Shown: positions 22,568-34,722 of the stretch, piece after piece
Layout of the letters: each line of letters starts with the position of its first letter
How positions within the stretch are numbered: position 1 is the stretch's first letter
NCBI RefSeq assembly: GCF_947179165.1
Contig: NC_077243.1
Coordinates: 51,450,001 to 51,514,000, forward strand
Direction: 5' to 3'
Source of the DNA: Solanum dulcamara
Lineage: Eukaryota > Streptophyta > Magnoliopsida > Solanales > Solanaceae
Length of the DNA: 64,000 bases
Notes under the pieces: generated by a model
Told to the model about the DNA's origin: nothing
Database searches by the model: none
What the model saw: the letters and a program-made list of their open reading frames with translations, nothing else
Program-made: the position numbers and the translations under genes

Positions 22568-23300
22568 TGTCACGACCCAACCCTGTAGGCCGCGACTGGG
22601 GTCCGACCTGGACCCCTATATACTTACTTATCCGTTATAGTCATACTGAACTATAAACAAGGGGAAACTACTCGCAAAAACCCCAATGAGTTAAAACTTT
22701 TTCATGTTCCTGTAGCCTCTTTCATTCATATTATATCATGAAAGGGCACGCGCCGACGAGGCTACAATAACATCAAAATATTTACAACATGCCATATAGG
22801 CACAGTTGAAACAAACTTCTAAATATCCCATATCCATATGTCTATAGACCTCTAGGAATAGTAATAGTAACATATGGCGGGACAGGCCCCCGCCGTACCC
22901 TTGAATGTACAAATATATACATTAAGTGACTAGTATAAAAAACTAGACTCCAGAATAGTTAAGCACTTCCGACATAGCTGAGAGGAACTCCTAAGCTGGT
23001 GGGTCTCTAGAATGAACATCTATACCTGCGGGCATGAAATGCAAGCCCCTGAGAAAAGGGGGTCAGTACGATATATGTACTGAGTATGTAAAGCATAACA
23101 CATCGTAACTGAGGCCATAACTGAAATAGGGATGCAGGGGACAAGTATAACAACTTAACAAATTACTGTACCTGCACCTTAGGACACGTAAATGATATAC
23201 ATCATCATATGTTGTGCCCGGCCCTCTAATGAACTCGGTGTTATAAGTATTTTCTCATATTCACATGTCATCGTATTATCATGTATTTTATTTCATTATA

Positions 23301-23380
23301 TCATCGTATACGGTATCATATCATCGTATACAGTATCATATCATCGTATACAGTATCATATCATCGTATATGGTATAATC
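23301..23380. repeat. 20-bp tandem repeat, 4 units
   Basis: TCATCGTATACAGTATCATA and close variants repeat four times without spacer, inside S2. Confidence 0.92.
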
Positions 23381-23999
23381 TTATCATTATGTCATCATAT
23401 TACATCCGGTTCACTACGGGGCTTGGGGTCATAAATGTATCACTCTAATCTCATATACATGCCTACATAAAGTATCCGACCCTTTAGTGAGGAACTCAGT
23501 GAATGGAGTGGTGTACGTGTACAGAGTACCATTATAATATACATACCGTACCCGTCCCTCTAAGGAGGGACTCGGTGTTCCTTTCTTATTTCGCCACATA
23601 TACTATCATATTATAGTTGGCCTGGGACTCGATGAATAATCATATCATCATCACATATAACATATATCACACCTCACGTATGGCGTCGTCTCCTCGTGCA
23701 TGGAACTATACACATCAAGCCCGGGACACAGTGAAAGAAGTAGTAAAGTTGTGCTCGATATAATATCTGGCCCATCATGGGATGCGAAGAAAGAAGGGTT
23801 ACAGCATGCACGAGTAGAGTAATGAGAAACTCTATGCAATTAAGTCATCCTCTGAGACTCAATGAAACACTCAAGTGAACCGTCACCTGAAGACCAGGAA
23901 GGTACTCATCCGAAGTGCCCTTTAGATGTCATTAGGGGTTACATCAATTGGGGCATCGAGAATCACAGACATGCATCAAGACAATGCTACATAGCTTAT

Positions 24000-24100
24000 G
24001 CAATCAGAAACATGGTTTATGGAATCAGAGACACGGTTATGCAATCAGAGACACAGTTATGCAATCAGAGACACAGTTATGCAATCAGAGACATTGATCA
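24000..24100. repeat. 20-bp tandem repeat, 5 units
   Basis: GCAATCAGAGACACAGTTAT repeats about five times, with the outer units more diverged, inside S2. The period is not a multiple of three, which argues against a coding role for the open frame at 23862..24155 that crosses it. Confidence 0.92.
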
Positions 24101-26508
24101 TTTCATAGCCTTCAAGAAAAGGAGCTTGTATCTCCACTTACTATTCACTATATAGCAGGCTCGAGAATAATAGTTTGACTACTTTCAGGCTTTTAATGGT
24201 CAGAAGTGACTACAAGTCATGAATTATATTCAGCGCTCATAATTGGAATTTTCTCCAAATCTATATCATATATCATTTCACTTAAAATTAAGCCATTCCA
24301 AAGGAAAGAGGAGATAGTCTTTACATGTACTAGTTTTCATCACATAGAAGACTTAAAGGCAATGACTCAGTTATTGCAGGAGTTCTAATATCAAGAAGTA
24401 AATGAGAGTCTTGACTCATGCTCAGGGCTTTATGAATGGATTGAATCCCAAATGTCATATACATATCATTTATAGCTTACATCTAAGACATGCCAAAAGA
24501 AAAGAAGAATATCTCTACATACTTATTCTAAAAATGCGCCAAAAGAAAGCTTCACATACCTTGTCTGAATTATTCCTTATCCTGCTTGCCTCGCCGTCCT
24601 TTGAACCTATTCAACATGAAATTAATATTAATATCAACCCCTTTTACTTTCCACCACCCTAGGTTACCCCTTAGTCTTAATGGAATCTATTTCCTTAGTC
24701 ATTTCCCCGACTAGTTCTGTTATTCGCTAAGGCATCGATGAAAATTGGGCAGCACCTCCCCTATAATGTGCCCTATCCAAATTTCTAATTAGGTCCCTAC
24801 GACCTACATCCAACTAACAACAACAACCGCAGAAATTCACACCAATAATATACAACATAAACTCCAAATGACTTATTCAAAAATACGGTAGCACAATAGG
24901 ACGTCTAGCCCTTATTTTGTAACACCTTTAATTATACGCAACGAGGGGTCATGTGGCTTGAACCTGCAGCACACTATCCCACATTAGAACATATTTAGGC
25001 TCTGCAACAACACATCACATCCCTGCATCAGCACCTCACACGAACAACACTATACTTCGACGACAATTTAATTATAACGATTCCAATTTAGTTTATTTCG
25101 AACATCGAGCATTTCTAGGACATTTTTAACTTCTAGCATCATTAAACGGGTGTAATACATCATATAACAAAACCATAAACTTCAAATTGAAAGGAAATAC
25201 CTTACCTTTCCCAAAATTGGCCAATACTCATCAAAACTATCAAAACGTGAATTCTCGATAGCCTACTGTCTTGTATTGTCGCTTAGTTTCGAAGGGGTAA
25301 TTGAAGGAAATAGGATTTGTGTCCTCAATAAAAGTTATAGACATATGTCTTAGGGTCGCATACAATTTATAATTAACCCTACAGAAATTTTGTACAAAAC
25401 GATATGCCCAAAATACCAACAGCAGTCCTTGTAGAATTTCTAAAACGAAATCTGGGCAGCAGCTCCCCCCTATACTTCACCACCCTTTTACGAGCAGAGA
25501 AAAGCAAAAATGGGTTTTAGAGTCTAAATGAAAGTTATAACCCTATGATATATCTTTCCAAAACATCTTGAATCACTTGAAACGAAGTCTTAAACCAGGA
25601 GTTATACTTGTATTACTATCAGCAGTTTAATTCAAAAACGGGTCTATTCCCTAGCGTTTTCTCTTTAAGCTTCTCTTAGTTTTCCAAGTGTAGAACTGAA
25701 AATATGGTTCTGCAGGCATCGTAATATACATATATACACCTCCACGTACTTGAGGAACACCGTATGTAATTAATTCATGGAGAGAAAATTAGAAACTTAC
25801 CTTAGTTTTTCTCTTAAGCCGTGGCTGCCTTCTTTGGCTCTCTTACATTTTTCTCTCTTCCTTTCTCTTATGTTTGCTGAACTTTTGGATAAAAAACCTA
25901 CCTTAAGAGTCATACAAAAAAAATACAGGGGCTGCCTTGGAGGTGACACATGTCATTCCCTAGGGTGACACGTGTCGAGCCATAATTGGCCACCGTATCA
26001 TGCTGCCAACTAGGGGTTGCCACGTGGAAGTGGGGTCCACCTCCCCCAAGAAGGTGGGTCAACTACTTGACCCTAAGTAGGTGCATCACCTGCTTGCTTG
26101 AGGTGATGCCATGTGTCGCTCCTCCATTGGCTGCCACGCATCGTCTTTTGTCCATCCGCATGGGTTTGTAATCTCGTCTTATTTTAGGAGCCTATGTAAT
26201 CCATGCTACGTAATCTTGGTATGTCCTTAAGCAACCCAACCATATAAGACTTCTAAATTAGTAGCTTAAGTAGGTAAATCGACTCCTACGACTCATTACT
26301 TGGCCTCCAACTCCATCTAGATTCTTATGACTCTATTTCCAACCTTTTGTACTATAGGGTATCACATTCTCCTTTTGTTGGAGATGTTTGATAGTGTCGT
26401 AGCTTATCCAGGTCACATGATAACTTCTAAGAACCTTAAGAGCCTTCCCAAAAATTAGGAAGCTTACGAAGCATTCCAAGGTACCAAAGTACGCGGTATA
26501 ACACTTGT

Positions 26509-28640
26509 GTGGTTGTGATATGATATGTATATATATATATATATATATATTGGCCTTATGAGGCATTGTTGGTATTTTTCTACGTACAGGTTTTGGGATA
26601 GTAAGAAGTACAGAGGAAACTCTGCCAAAATTTTCCCAAAACAAGAAAAAGGGAATGACACAAAGATTCTTAGTATGTCTTGGAAGTTGATACCGAGCAC
26701 CCCTATTATGTTTAACTAAAGATGTAGGAGGTACTCTCCATGTCGTCGATAAGGGGCACCCTTTTTACTTTGGGAATTTTATTTTGGAGGAACAAAATCC
26801 TATCTAAGCAGTAAAGTTCAGACCATGGTATCTCCAGCCGTATTTATGTTATAGGGGAAAAAAACACTTACGTTGAAGGGGAAGATGTCCAGCGATTGAG
26901 TTTTACTCCTCTTGAAAAGTACCAAGCCCCAACGCTTAGTTATAAATTAGATAAGTTATTCATGACTCGAGGATAAACTCGGAAGGAGACCATGTGGTTC
27001 AATGTTAAGAAATACTATGATGTGTAAGGGATTCTAGTTTTCTTCTAACGGTGGTTGGAAAGTGCTCTATGATAACAGTTTATTAACTCTCCACCAACCC
27101 ATTGGAGAAAGAAATTCAAAACAAAACACCCCAGAGAGATTCATGAACTGAATATGAGTAAGAACTGAAATAGTGATATGTAAGTATCAATTTAAAGGTG
27201 TGATACAACAATACAGAGATAAGGTAAGACCGCTAGTAAGGCACACTTCATAGGTATTGACTAAGTTACAAGCATGTGTTGGGTACACAGTAAGGACAAG
27301 GGGCATAAGTATAAACAAATGATGCGTGTACATAATGTTGCCCCGAAAATAATGGAACCCTTAAGGGACAAAGACGACTAACTTAAGAAATAAATGGCGC
27401 AACTTATGTTCACCCCAAGAAACCAAGGATATAGGTCGGGATAAAACTACTACTCCGAAAGAACCTTGGACAATCATCGTCGAAATATAAATGTTACCTA
27501 GTTAAAAGTGGAATGGCTACAAGTGTGGATTAACCTTTCATAAAGATAACTAGAATGTGGCCTTGGATGAGTTGTTTTCTGGGTCACACTATTTATGTAC
27601 AGATTAGTAGATGAAATATCACATTAGGTATGGGAAGGCTCTCGTCACTTTGTGATGTGGCCAAGGTTCCATACATGGATAATCAGGTTATAAAATATGC
27701 AGAAAGATGGGGACATGATACAGTACCCAGTGAATTAGGGAAGGAGATTGGAAGAATTTGAGACTGGCATAGAGACATAGGGCAAGGTATAAAAAGATAA
27801 AAGTTTAAGTACCCTCTAAAGGGGGGAAGCCAATGAGAAAACTGCAAGGGTCAGGTGGAGGCAATTGATATGGCAACATAATTAAGATGGATGTTTATAC
27901 TTCAGTAAAGTCCCTGGCTAAACCAAGTTAGGAAGCTCTGGAAGTCACCAATAATGTATAGAAGTCAGAATGGTATGTAAGGCAGTGTTAAAAAGTTTTT
28001 AACAAGACATTAAATGACATCATGCTAGACCAAAAGCCAAAATATTGGCTATAGAGTTGGTCACGAATGATGTTGCGATAGCTAAATAACTAAGGAAAAG
28101 GGATAGAAAACATCCTATGGTGGGAGATGAGAACAGTAAATAGTAAATATGGGAAAAGAAAGAAGTATAACAAAATGGGACACGAAAGATCTAATGTGAG
28201 TGAGATGTGTATATTAGAGTGAACCAGGAGACAGAAAGACTACGTCTACCTCCCAAAAGTTGCATTAGAATAGTTTTACAACCTATGGGTATGTATATAT
28301 ATGCCTCAGGCTAAGTGAGTAAGTACAGGATAAAAGGAATAGGGGTTCAACAATGACAATGCAATTATGATATTTTGGGATACCCTACCGAGAAATGTAA
28401 AGATAGGTTAAGCCAAACTATTGAGATGGAAGTAGTACTATGGGGAAAGTAAAACATGGCCACGGTTGGACCAAAGATCTACCCCGACATCCATTGTAAG
28501 GTAAGGGAGGAAACGGCAAGGTAATATATGATACCTAGCGAGATGACGCTAAGATATTTATTAGGTTAAGTTGAACACCTTCTCATATTCTTGTAATGGT
28601 AAAAGAAGACACGAGATAACAAATCTAAAGTGTTACCAGC
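26509..28640 (+). other. E3 interior, degraded gag/protease/RT region
   Basis: About 2.1 kb of E3 after the S2 insertion. A (TA)n run lies at 26528..26550. Tracts such as 27170..27235 match the antisense interior of E4 near 37800..37900. I could not identify gag or protease motifs. Stops are dense in all frames. Confidence 0.6.
26528..26550. repeat. (TA)n microsatellite
   Basis: Alternating T and A for 23 bases. A similar run is at the related site in E6 (59993..60015). Confidence 0.93.
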
Positions 28641-28659
28641 TGGGGTAAGGAAAATTGTG

Positions 28660-28900
28660 AAATGATTTAAGTAAGATGGGTAGGACTAGCTGGATACTAC
28701 AGGATGGCGAGATGATATGCCAAATTCCTTTGAGATTATGCCAGCTAATGATAGACAGAACTCAAAGCGGCTATAAAGGTCACTGTATGAACAAACTTTG
28801 GCACTACTTAGTAGCCAACCCTAAGGAATGGAAAAAAAAAGAAGCCCAAAAGGTAAAGTACCAATTAAAGTCTTCTAAGGAAGTTGAAGAGTAATACATA
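28660..28900 (+). pseudogene. E3 RT connection / RNase H trace
   Basis: The peptide GLAGYYRMAR at about 28682..28712 matches the RT connection motif seen in E1 (LARYYRRF) and E2 (LAGFYRRF). The open frame 28676..28894 is a different frame of the same DNA. RNase H motifs proper are not recognisable. Integrase follows within 50 to 100 bp, so part of pol is deleted. Confidence 0.6.
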
Positions 28901-28949
28901 AGGTCCTCACATCTATTATCTTGAGTAGAGAGTCTTAAATTACAGCTAG

Positions 28950-29770
28950 CGCATGAATATCAATCTAAGAAGAGGTCAGGCACACACGCAGGTCATAGCA
29001 CTGCCTTTCACCCTCAAAAAAAATAAATAGTCTAAGAGTACATGTTAAATGCTAGAAGATATGTCATGAACGGGTGTTGTTAACTTCGAAGGTAGATGGG
29101 ATGATTATCTATCACTTATCAAGTTGCCTACAATAATAACTATCACTTCAGTATTCCAATGAACCCATATAAGACAAGTAGGGCAAGACGTGTAAGTCTC
29201 CTATTGGTTGGGTCGATATTAGGTAGACTAAGCTAGTAGGCCTAGAAAGGATTGAGCAAGCTATTGACTAGCAGCCTAGAGTTAGTAGAAAGGATATGCA
29301 AATAACCGATATCGACATTCAGAGTTTAAGTTGAGGATTAGGTATTCGTAACAGGGGCACCCAGGAAGGGAGTAATAAGATTTGGTGAGAAAAGAAAGCT
29401 TAGCCCAATATACATTAGTCCTTATCAAGTTGCTCATAAAAGGGACATAGTTGCATGTAAGTTGAACTTACCACCTGATTAGGAAACTATACGCCCAGTC
29501 CATCAGGTAGAGATGCTTCGCAAGGGTACTGGTGATCCACCCAGAGTATGTCCCATAAATGATATCCCTAAAAAGGAAGATCTATCCTACGAGGAAGAAC
29601 CTATCGCCATCTTGGATCGGCAAATTAGGAAGTTGTAAGCTAAGGGCGGGACTTCCGTCAAGATATTGTGGCAAAACAAAAACCAGAAAGGGGATGACCT
29701 AGGAAGTCAAACAGGAGATAGAGAGAAGATATCCGTACTTTTCCCTATATACAAAGGTAATCTAGCCTCC
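28950..29770 (+). pseudogene. E3 integrase and chromodomain
   Basis: Blocks in order are STAFHPQ (about 29000..29022), YNNNYHFSIPMNPY (about 29128..29170), PIGWVDI (about 29202), the GPY-like module GVIRFGEKRKLSPIYISPYQV (about 29358..29421), then VEMLRKGTGDPPRV and a chromodomain with VKILWQNKNQKGDD (about 29658..29700), ending near 29772. The catalytic Glu region is lost to stops (FHPQKK then stop). This block is the best evidence that E3 is a chromovirus. Confidence 0.82.
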
Positions 29771-29859
29771 TAAATGGATTGAGAGACGATGGTTATACTG
29801 AACCCCCAAAATCCTCATAAAACCCTATAAGACGAGTTAACATTTTAGGAAGAATGTTC

Positions 29860-29873
29860 TGAAAGGGGAAGGA
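29860..29873 (+). other. E3 polypurine tract
   Basis: TGAAAGGGGAAGGA directly precedes the 3' LTR start TGTTATGCCC. Confidence 0.85.
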
Positions 29874-31524
29874 TGTTATGCCCTGCACCTTTGTACCTTG
29901 AAACATGTTCCTAACCTTCTTGAAACTGTCTATCTGACCCCCTACTATCCACACACATCAAACAACTCTAAGGAAAGAAGAATGTGATACCCCGTGAGAG
30001 GAAAGGTTAGAAATAGGGCTAGGAGAGTCCGGAAGAAGTTGGAGGCCAAGTAACGAGTCGTAGGACTCGACTTACCTACATAAGCTACTAAATTAGAAGT
30101 CTTGCATACTTAATCCACTTGAGTACATACCAAGCTTACGTAGAAATGATTACTTAGGTTCTTAAAATAAGATGAGATTATGAACCCACGCGGAAGAGGA
30201 GAGAATAACACGTGGCAGCAAGAGGAGGCGCCACATGGAAGCTTGGGAAAGTGATCATAGTAGAAGGTGAACCACCTTCTTTGAGTCAAGTAGGTGACCC
30301 ACCTTCTTGTGGGGTGGGTCCCACAAGGACACGTGGTAGCCTAGAAGGCATGGCATGGATACATGGCCAATTAAGGGCTGGACACGTGTCACCCTTAGGG
30401 AATAACACATGTTACCTTCCAAGGAAGAATATATATGTGTGTTAATGACTCTTAAGTCATTTTTCAGCCAAGATATTGAACAAAGAAATAAAAGAAAGCT
30501 TAGAGCCTAAGAGAGAGTACCTACGGCAACAAGGAAAAAAAAAGGTAAGTCTCCAATTTTCCTCCGTGAATTAATTATCTAAGGTGTTCCTCGATCACGT
30601 GGGAGTGTATATATATACCTTAGGATGATTAATTATTCACTTTATCAACTTATACTTAGCCAAAATATAGAAAAAAACTAGGGAGCCAACAAAGGGGGCT
30701 ACGTGTTTGGTCTCCAAAAGGTAAGTCACCGACTTTCGTTTCGTGAATTAATTATTTAAGGTATTATAAGGTTACATAACAGTTTTTAATACCATAAAAT
30801 CACTATTTGGGGAAGAGAAGTAGTGACATAAATAGTCCGGTCCATTTCAGCACATCAAGGGGTTTCCGAAGTGGGTTTTGGCGAGTTTTGGCCAATTTTG
30901 GGTAAGGTAAGGTCTTTCCTTTCAACTTGGAGTTTATGGTGTTGTTATGAAGTTTATTACACGTTGTGTAGGTGTCTAGAAATATGAAAATTCCATAAAT
31001 ATGCTTGACGTTAGAAGCAATTTAAATTGGAGTCATTATAGTTTAATTGTAGTTGAAGTAAGATGTTGTGCTTGTGGTGCACGGATGCAAGTGTGTGGTA
31101 GGGTGTTGCATGTATGGAACATGGCCTAAATAGGGAGTGTGTTCTTCTAGTTTTAGCCACACGACCCCCCGTTTTGTATAGTTAAAGGTTTTGTGAAATA
31201 AAGATTAAAGTCCTTATTTTGGTATCGTAATTTTAAGCAAGTTGTTTGGTGCTTGTGTTATGTAATGTTTCCATGTTTTATGTGTATATGAGCTACAAGT
31301 TGTTGTCGTTGGTTAGTTGTAGTGATTAGGGATTTAATTGGGAATTCGAATAGGATATGTTATAGAGGAGGTGCTGCCCGATTTACGGTAATGTCTTAAC
31401 TAACTAATGAAAGAGTCGAGAAGACGAGCAAAAAAATGAGTTCTATGAATACTTAGGTGCAACTTAAGATGCTAAAAATTTAAGGGTTGTTGATATTCGT
31501 ATTGCTTCTGTGTCGAATAGGTTC
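29874..31524 (+). repeat. E3 3' LTR, first half
   Basis: It starts TGTTATGCCCTGCACC after the polypurine tract and matches 18722..~20342 of the 5' LTR. It is interrupted at 31524 by E4, and GGTTC at 31520..31524 is the left target copy. It resumes at 42082. Confidence 0.93.
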
Positions 31525-34500
31525 TGTCGCGACCCTACCCCATAGGCCGTGACTGGGGTCCTACCTGGACCCCCATATACCTAACTATCAGCTGTGGTCA
31601 AATTGAATTGTAAATAAAACAATATCATGTAACAGAGCCCCATTGGGCGATAACATTTTCATAAACCCGTAGCCCTTTTTATTTGTATCATAACATGAAA
31701 GGGCATGCAAGCCGATAAGGCTGCCATAACATAATAACATACCATACATCATGTCGACCCAGCTGAATCAAACTGATATACACAACCCACATATACATGT
31801 CTGCAGACCTCTAAAATACTAACGACAATATATGGTGGGACAGGGCCCCCGTCGTTCCCCTGAATAGACAAAACAATTTTATACATCAATGGTCAGTATC
31901 AAAAACTAGGCTCCGATAAAATAGAGCCTCTTCCAGCTGAGCTGCATGGAATCCTAATATGACGGACTCCCAAAACCTATATCTATACCTGCGGGCATTA
32001 ACGCAGCCCCCCGAGAAAGGGATCAGTATGACAAATGTACTGAGTCTGTAAAACATAACATAACATAACTGGAAACATATTTGAAGTAGAGAAACAGGGA
32101 ATCCAGTACATTATAAAAGATGCCTTTGTACCTGTACACTGTGAATCATAAAAACATGCATGTTCAAATTATATCATATAGCCGGCCGTATCAGGGGTCC
32201 GGTGGATACACCTGTAATATAATCACAACCCAGTGCCATCACCACCTTATTACAATATATCATCATCATATATATACATATGTATCCCGGCCCTCTAGTG
32301 AGGGGCTCGGTGGACAATGCAGTGAATTATGCACGATTACTATTCCCGGCCCGAGACTTGGTGAAAGAAGTGCTACAGTATACACAAGTAGAGTAGTGAG
32401 TAACTATATGCAGTTTAAGTCATTATTGGAGACTCAATAGAATAAGAAAGCTAAACTAGCATCTGAGAATCAGTGTGGTAATATGATCAGCTCAAGTGCC
32501 CTCTAAAGGCCATTAGGACTATATTAATTAACATCTCAGGGTCCTTAGATACATACCAAAGTAGTTTTAACTAACCCCTTAAGGATTTCAGAGTACATGT
32601 AGTCATATAGTCTCTCCGATTAGAAACCTGCATATTCATTGTCTGTTTAACGTATAGTAAGTTCGAGGAAAGTAGTTCAACTAAGTGAGAGTTCACAATC
32701 CAGAAGAGAACAAGAGACATTTAGGAATGGAATTAATTTAGAGATCGTATTATGTTTTACTTACCTCTACGACATGCCAAAAGAAAGAGAAAGAATAGGC
32801 TTTACATACCTATGTCAAAAACATGCCAAAAGAGGGCTTCACATACTTATTACGGGTTACTTCTTATCCCGTTTGTCTCATCGTCCTTTAAAACTAAGTA
32901 ACATAAAATCAATATGAGTATTAACAACCCTTGGCTTTCCAACACCTTAGGCTACCCATAAGTATTCATAGAACTCAACCCTTCGCTCTCTCCTTCTCGA
33001 CTAGTTCCTTAACTAGTTAAAGAGTTAACGAAAATAGGGTAGCATCTCCCCTATAATATTCCCTATCTGAATTCTGAATAACATACCTAATCACTACATC
33101 CAACCAAAAACAACAACCTGCAGCTTATCTACAAGTAAAACATGGCGACATTACACAATATAAACTCCAACCAACTTGCTGAAAATTACAATACCAAAAT
33201 AGGTTTCTAGTTTTTATTTTGTAAAGCCTTTAATTATATGAAACGAGGGGTTGTGTGGATGAAACCAGAATTACCCACACCCCTTATTGAACACATTTAG
33301 GCCCTTAAATGAATCCCCACACACCTACAGCAGTACACCACAAACACAATACTTTACTTCGACGACAATTCAATTATAGTCATTCCAGTTTAGTTTATTT
33401 TGAACGTCAAGCATTTCTATGACATTTTCATATTTACAGAAACATATAGGGAGTATAAAAAGCTCCATAACAACAAAATAAAGTCCAAATTGAAAGGATA
33501 AACCTTACCTCACCCGAAATTGGCCAAACTGCCAAATTTCAACTCGAAAACTTTTCAAACTTGCTGAAATTGCACGAACTGCTTTTTATCCGTTTGGTAC
33601 TGCCCCAAGCAATTATTTTTCATTATTAATACCTTCATATAATTTAAAAACCATTAAAAAAAAGTGGGAGAATAGAACCAAGCCGTACCTTAACAAACGG
33701 CTTCCCAAACTTGCTGAAAATTAACTTCGGAAACCCCCTTAACGTGCTGAAAATTGCGGACAGTTTGTGCCACTTCTCCGCTTCCCCAAGTTGTAATTTC
33801 TTTATATAAAACATCATTATACCACTATTTTATACCTTAAATAATTAATTCTCAGAACGAAATTGGGTCTTACCTTTTCTATGGACAAAACCCGTAACCC
33901 TCTCTTTTTGGCTTTCTAAGTTTTCCTTCAACTTTTTTTGGTTTGTTCCAAGTGTAAATCAGAAAACATGATTCTGTTGGCATACTAAGAAACATATATA
34001 CACCTCCACATGGTTAAGTAACACCATAGGTAAGTAATTCACAGGGAGAAACTTAGAAACTTACCTTAGTTTTCTCTTAAAACATGGCTGCCTCCTTTTG
34101 CTCTAAAGTTTTCTCTATTCTTTGGCTGCTGAAGTTTTGGCTAAGAATTGAAGTTCTTAGTCACAAAACATACATATGTAGGGTGGTTTTGGAGGTGAAA
34201 AGTGTGATCCTCTAAGGGTGACACGTGTCAAACCCTTATTGGACCACCATAACTATGCACCCACTTAGGGGCTACCACGTGGTAGTGGGGTCCACCCCCA
34301 CCCCAAGAAGGCAGGTGGGTCACCTCCTCGCTTGAGGTGATGCCACGTGTCACTCTCTTATTGGATGCCTCATGTCATCTTGTTCCCTTCCCCGTGGGTT
34401 CGTAATCTCGTCCTATTTTAAGAGCCTATGTAATCCATGCTATGCAAGCTTAGTATGTCCTTAAGTAGCTCAAGTGTATACGATTTCTAATTTAATAGCT

Positions 34501-34708
34501 TACGTAGGTAAATCAATTCCTACGACTCGTTAATTGGCCCCCAATTCCTTTCGTATTCTTACGACTCTATTTCCAACCTTCTCTACTATGGGGTATCACA
34601 TTTTCCCTTTCTTAGAGTCATTTGATAGTGTCGTAGCTTATCCAACTTACATGATGATGGATAAGGAACTTAAGAGACAGTCTAAGTTTAAAAGTGTGGG
34701 GTGTAACA
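31525..34708 (-). repeat. E4 3' LTR (3184 bp)
   Basis: On the minus strand it starts TGTTACACCCC at 34708 and ends GTCGCGACA at 31525. It aligns with 39033..42076. It holds CCGGCCCTCTAGTGAGGGGC-type hairpin words near 32287. It retains about 165 bp (32372..~32535) missing from the other LTR. Confidence 0.93.
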
Positions 34709-34722
34709 TCCTTCTCCCCTTT
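34709..34722 (-). other. E4 polypurine tract
   Basis: On the minus strand, AAAGGGGAGAAGGA directly precedes the LTR start TGTTACACCCC. Confidence 0.85.

Larger units (their letters stand above)
22568..26503 (-). mobile_element. S2: solo LTR (3936 bp) with CTTGT target duplication
   Basis: On the plus strand it starts TGTCACGACCC at 22568 and ends GGTATAACA at 26503, with CTTGT on both sides (22563..22567 and 26504..26508). Both LTR ends are therefore defined. It belongs to the same long-LTR group as E4 and E6, with the same GTAGGCCGCGACTGGGGTCC start and U3-side tracts near 25930..26340. No interior, primer site or polypurine tract is present. It contains two 20-bp tandem arrays. Confidence 0.93.

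Noticed and set aside
23862..24155. A 97-codon open frame with a repetitive peptide
   Set aside because: It crosses a 20-bp tandem array inside solo LTR S2. The period is not a multiple of three and the peptide changes frame at each unit.
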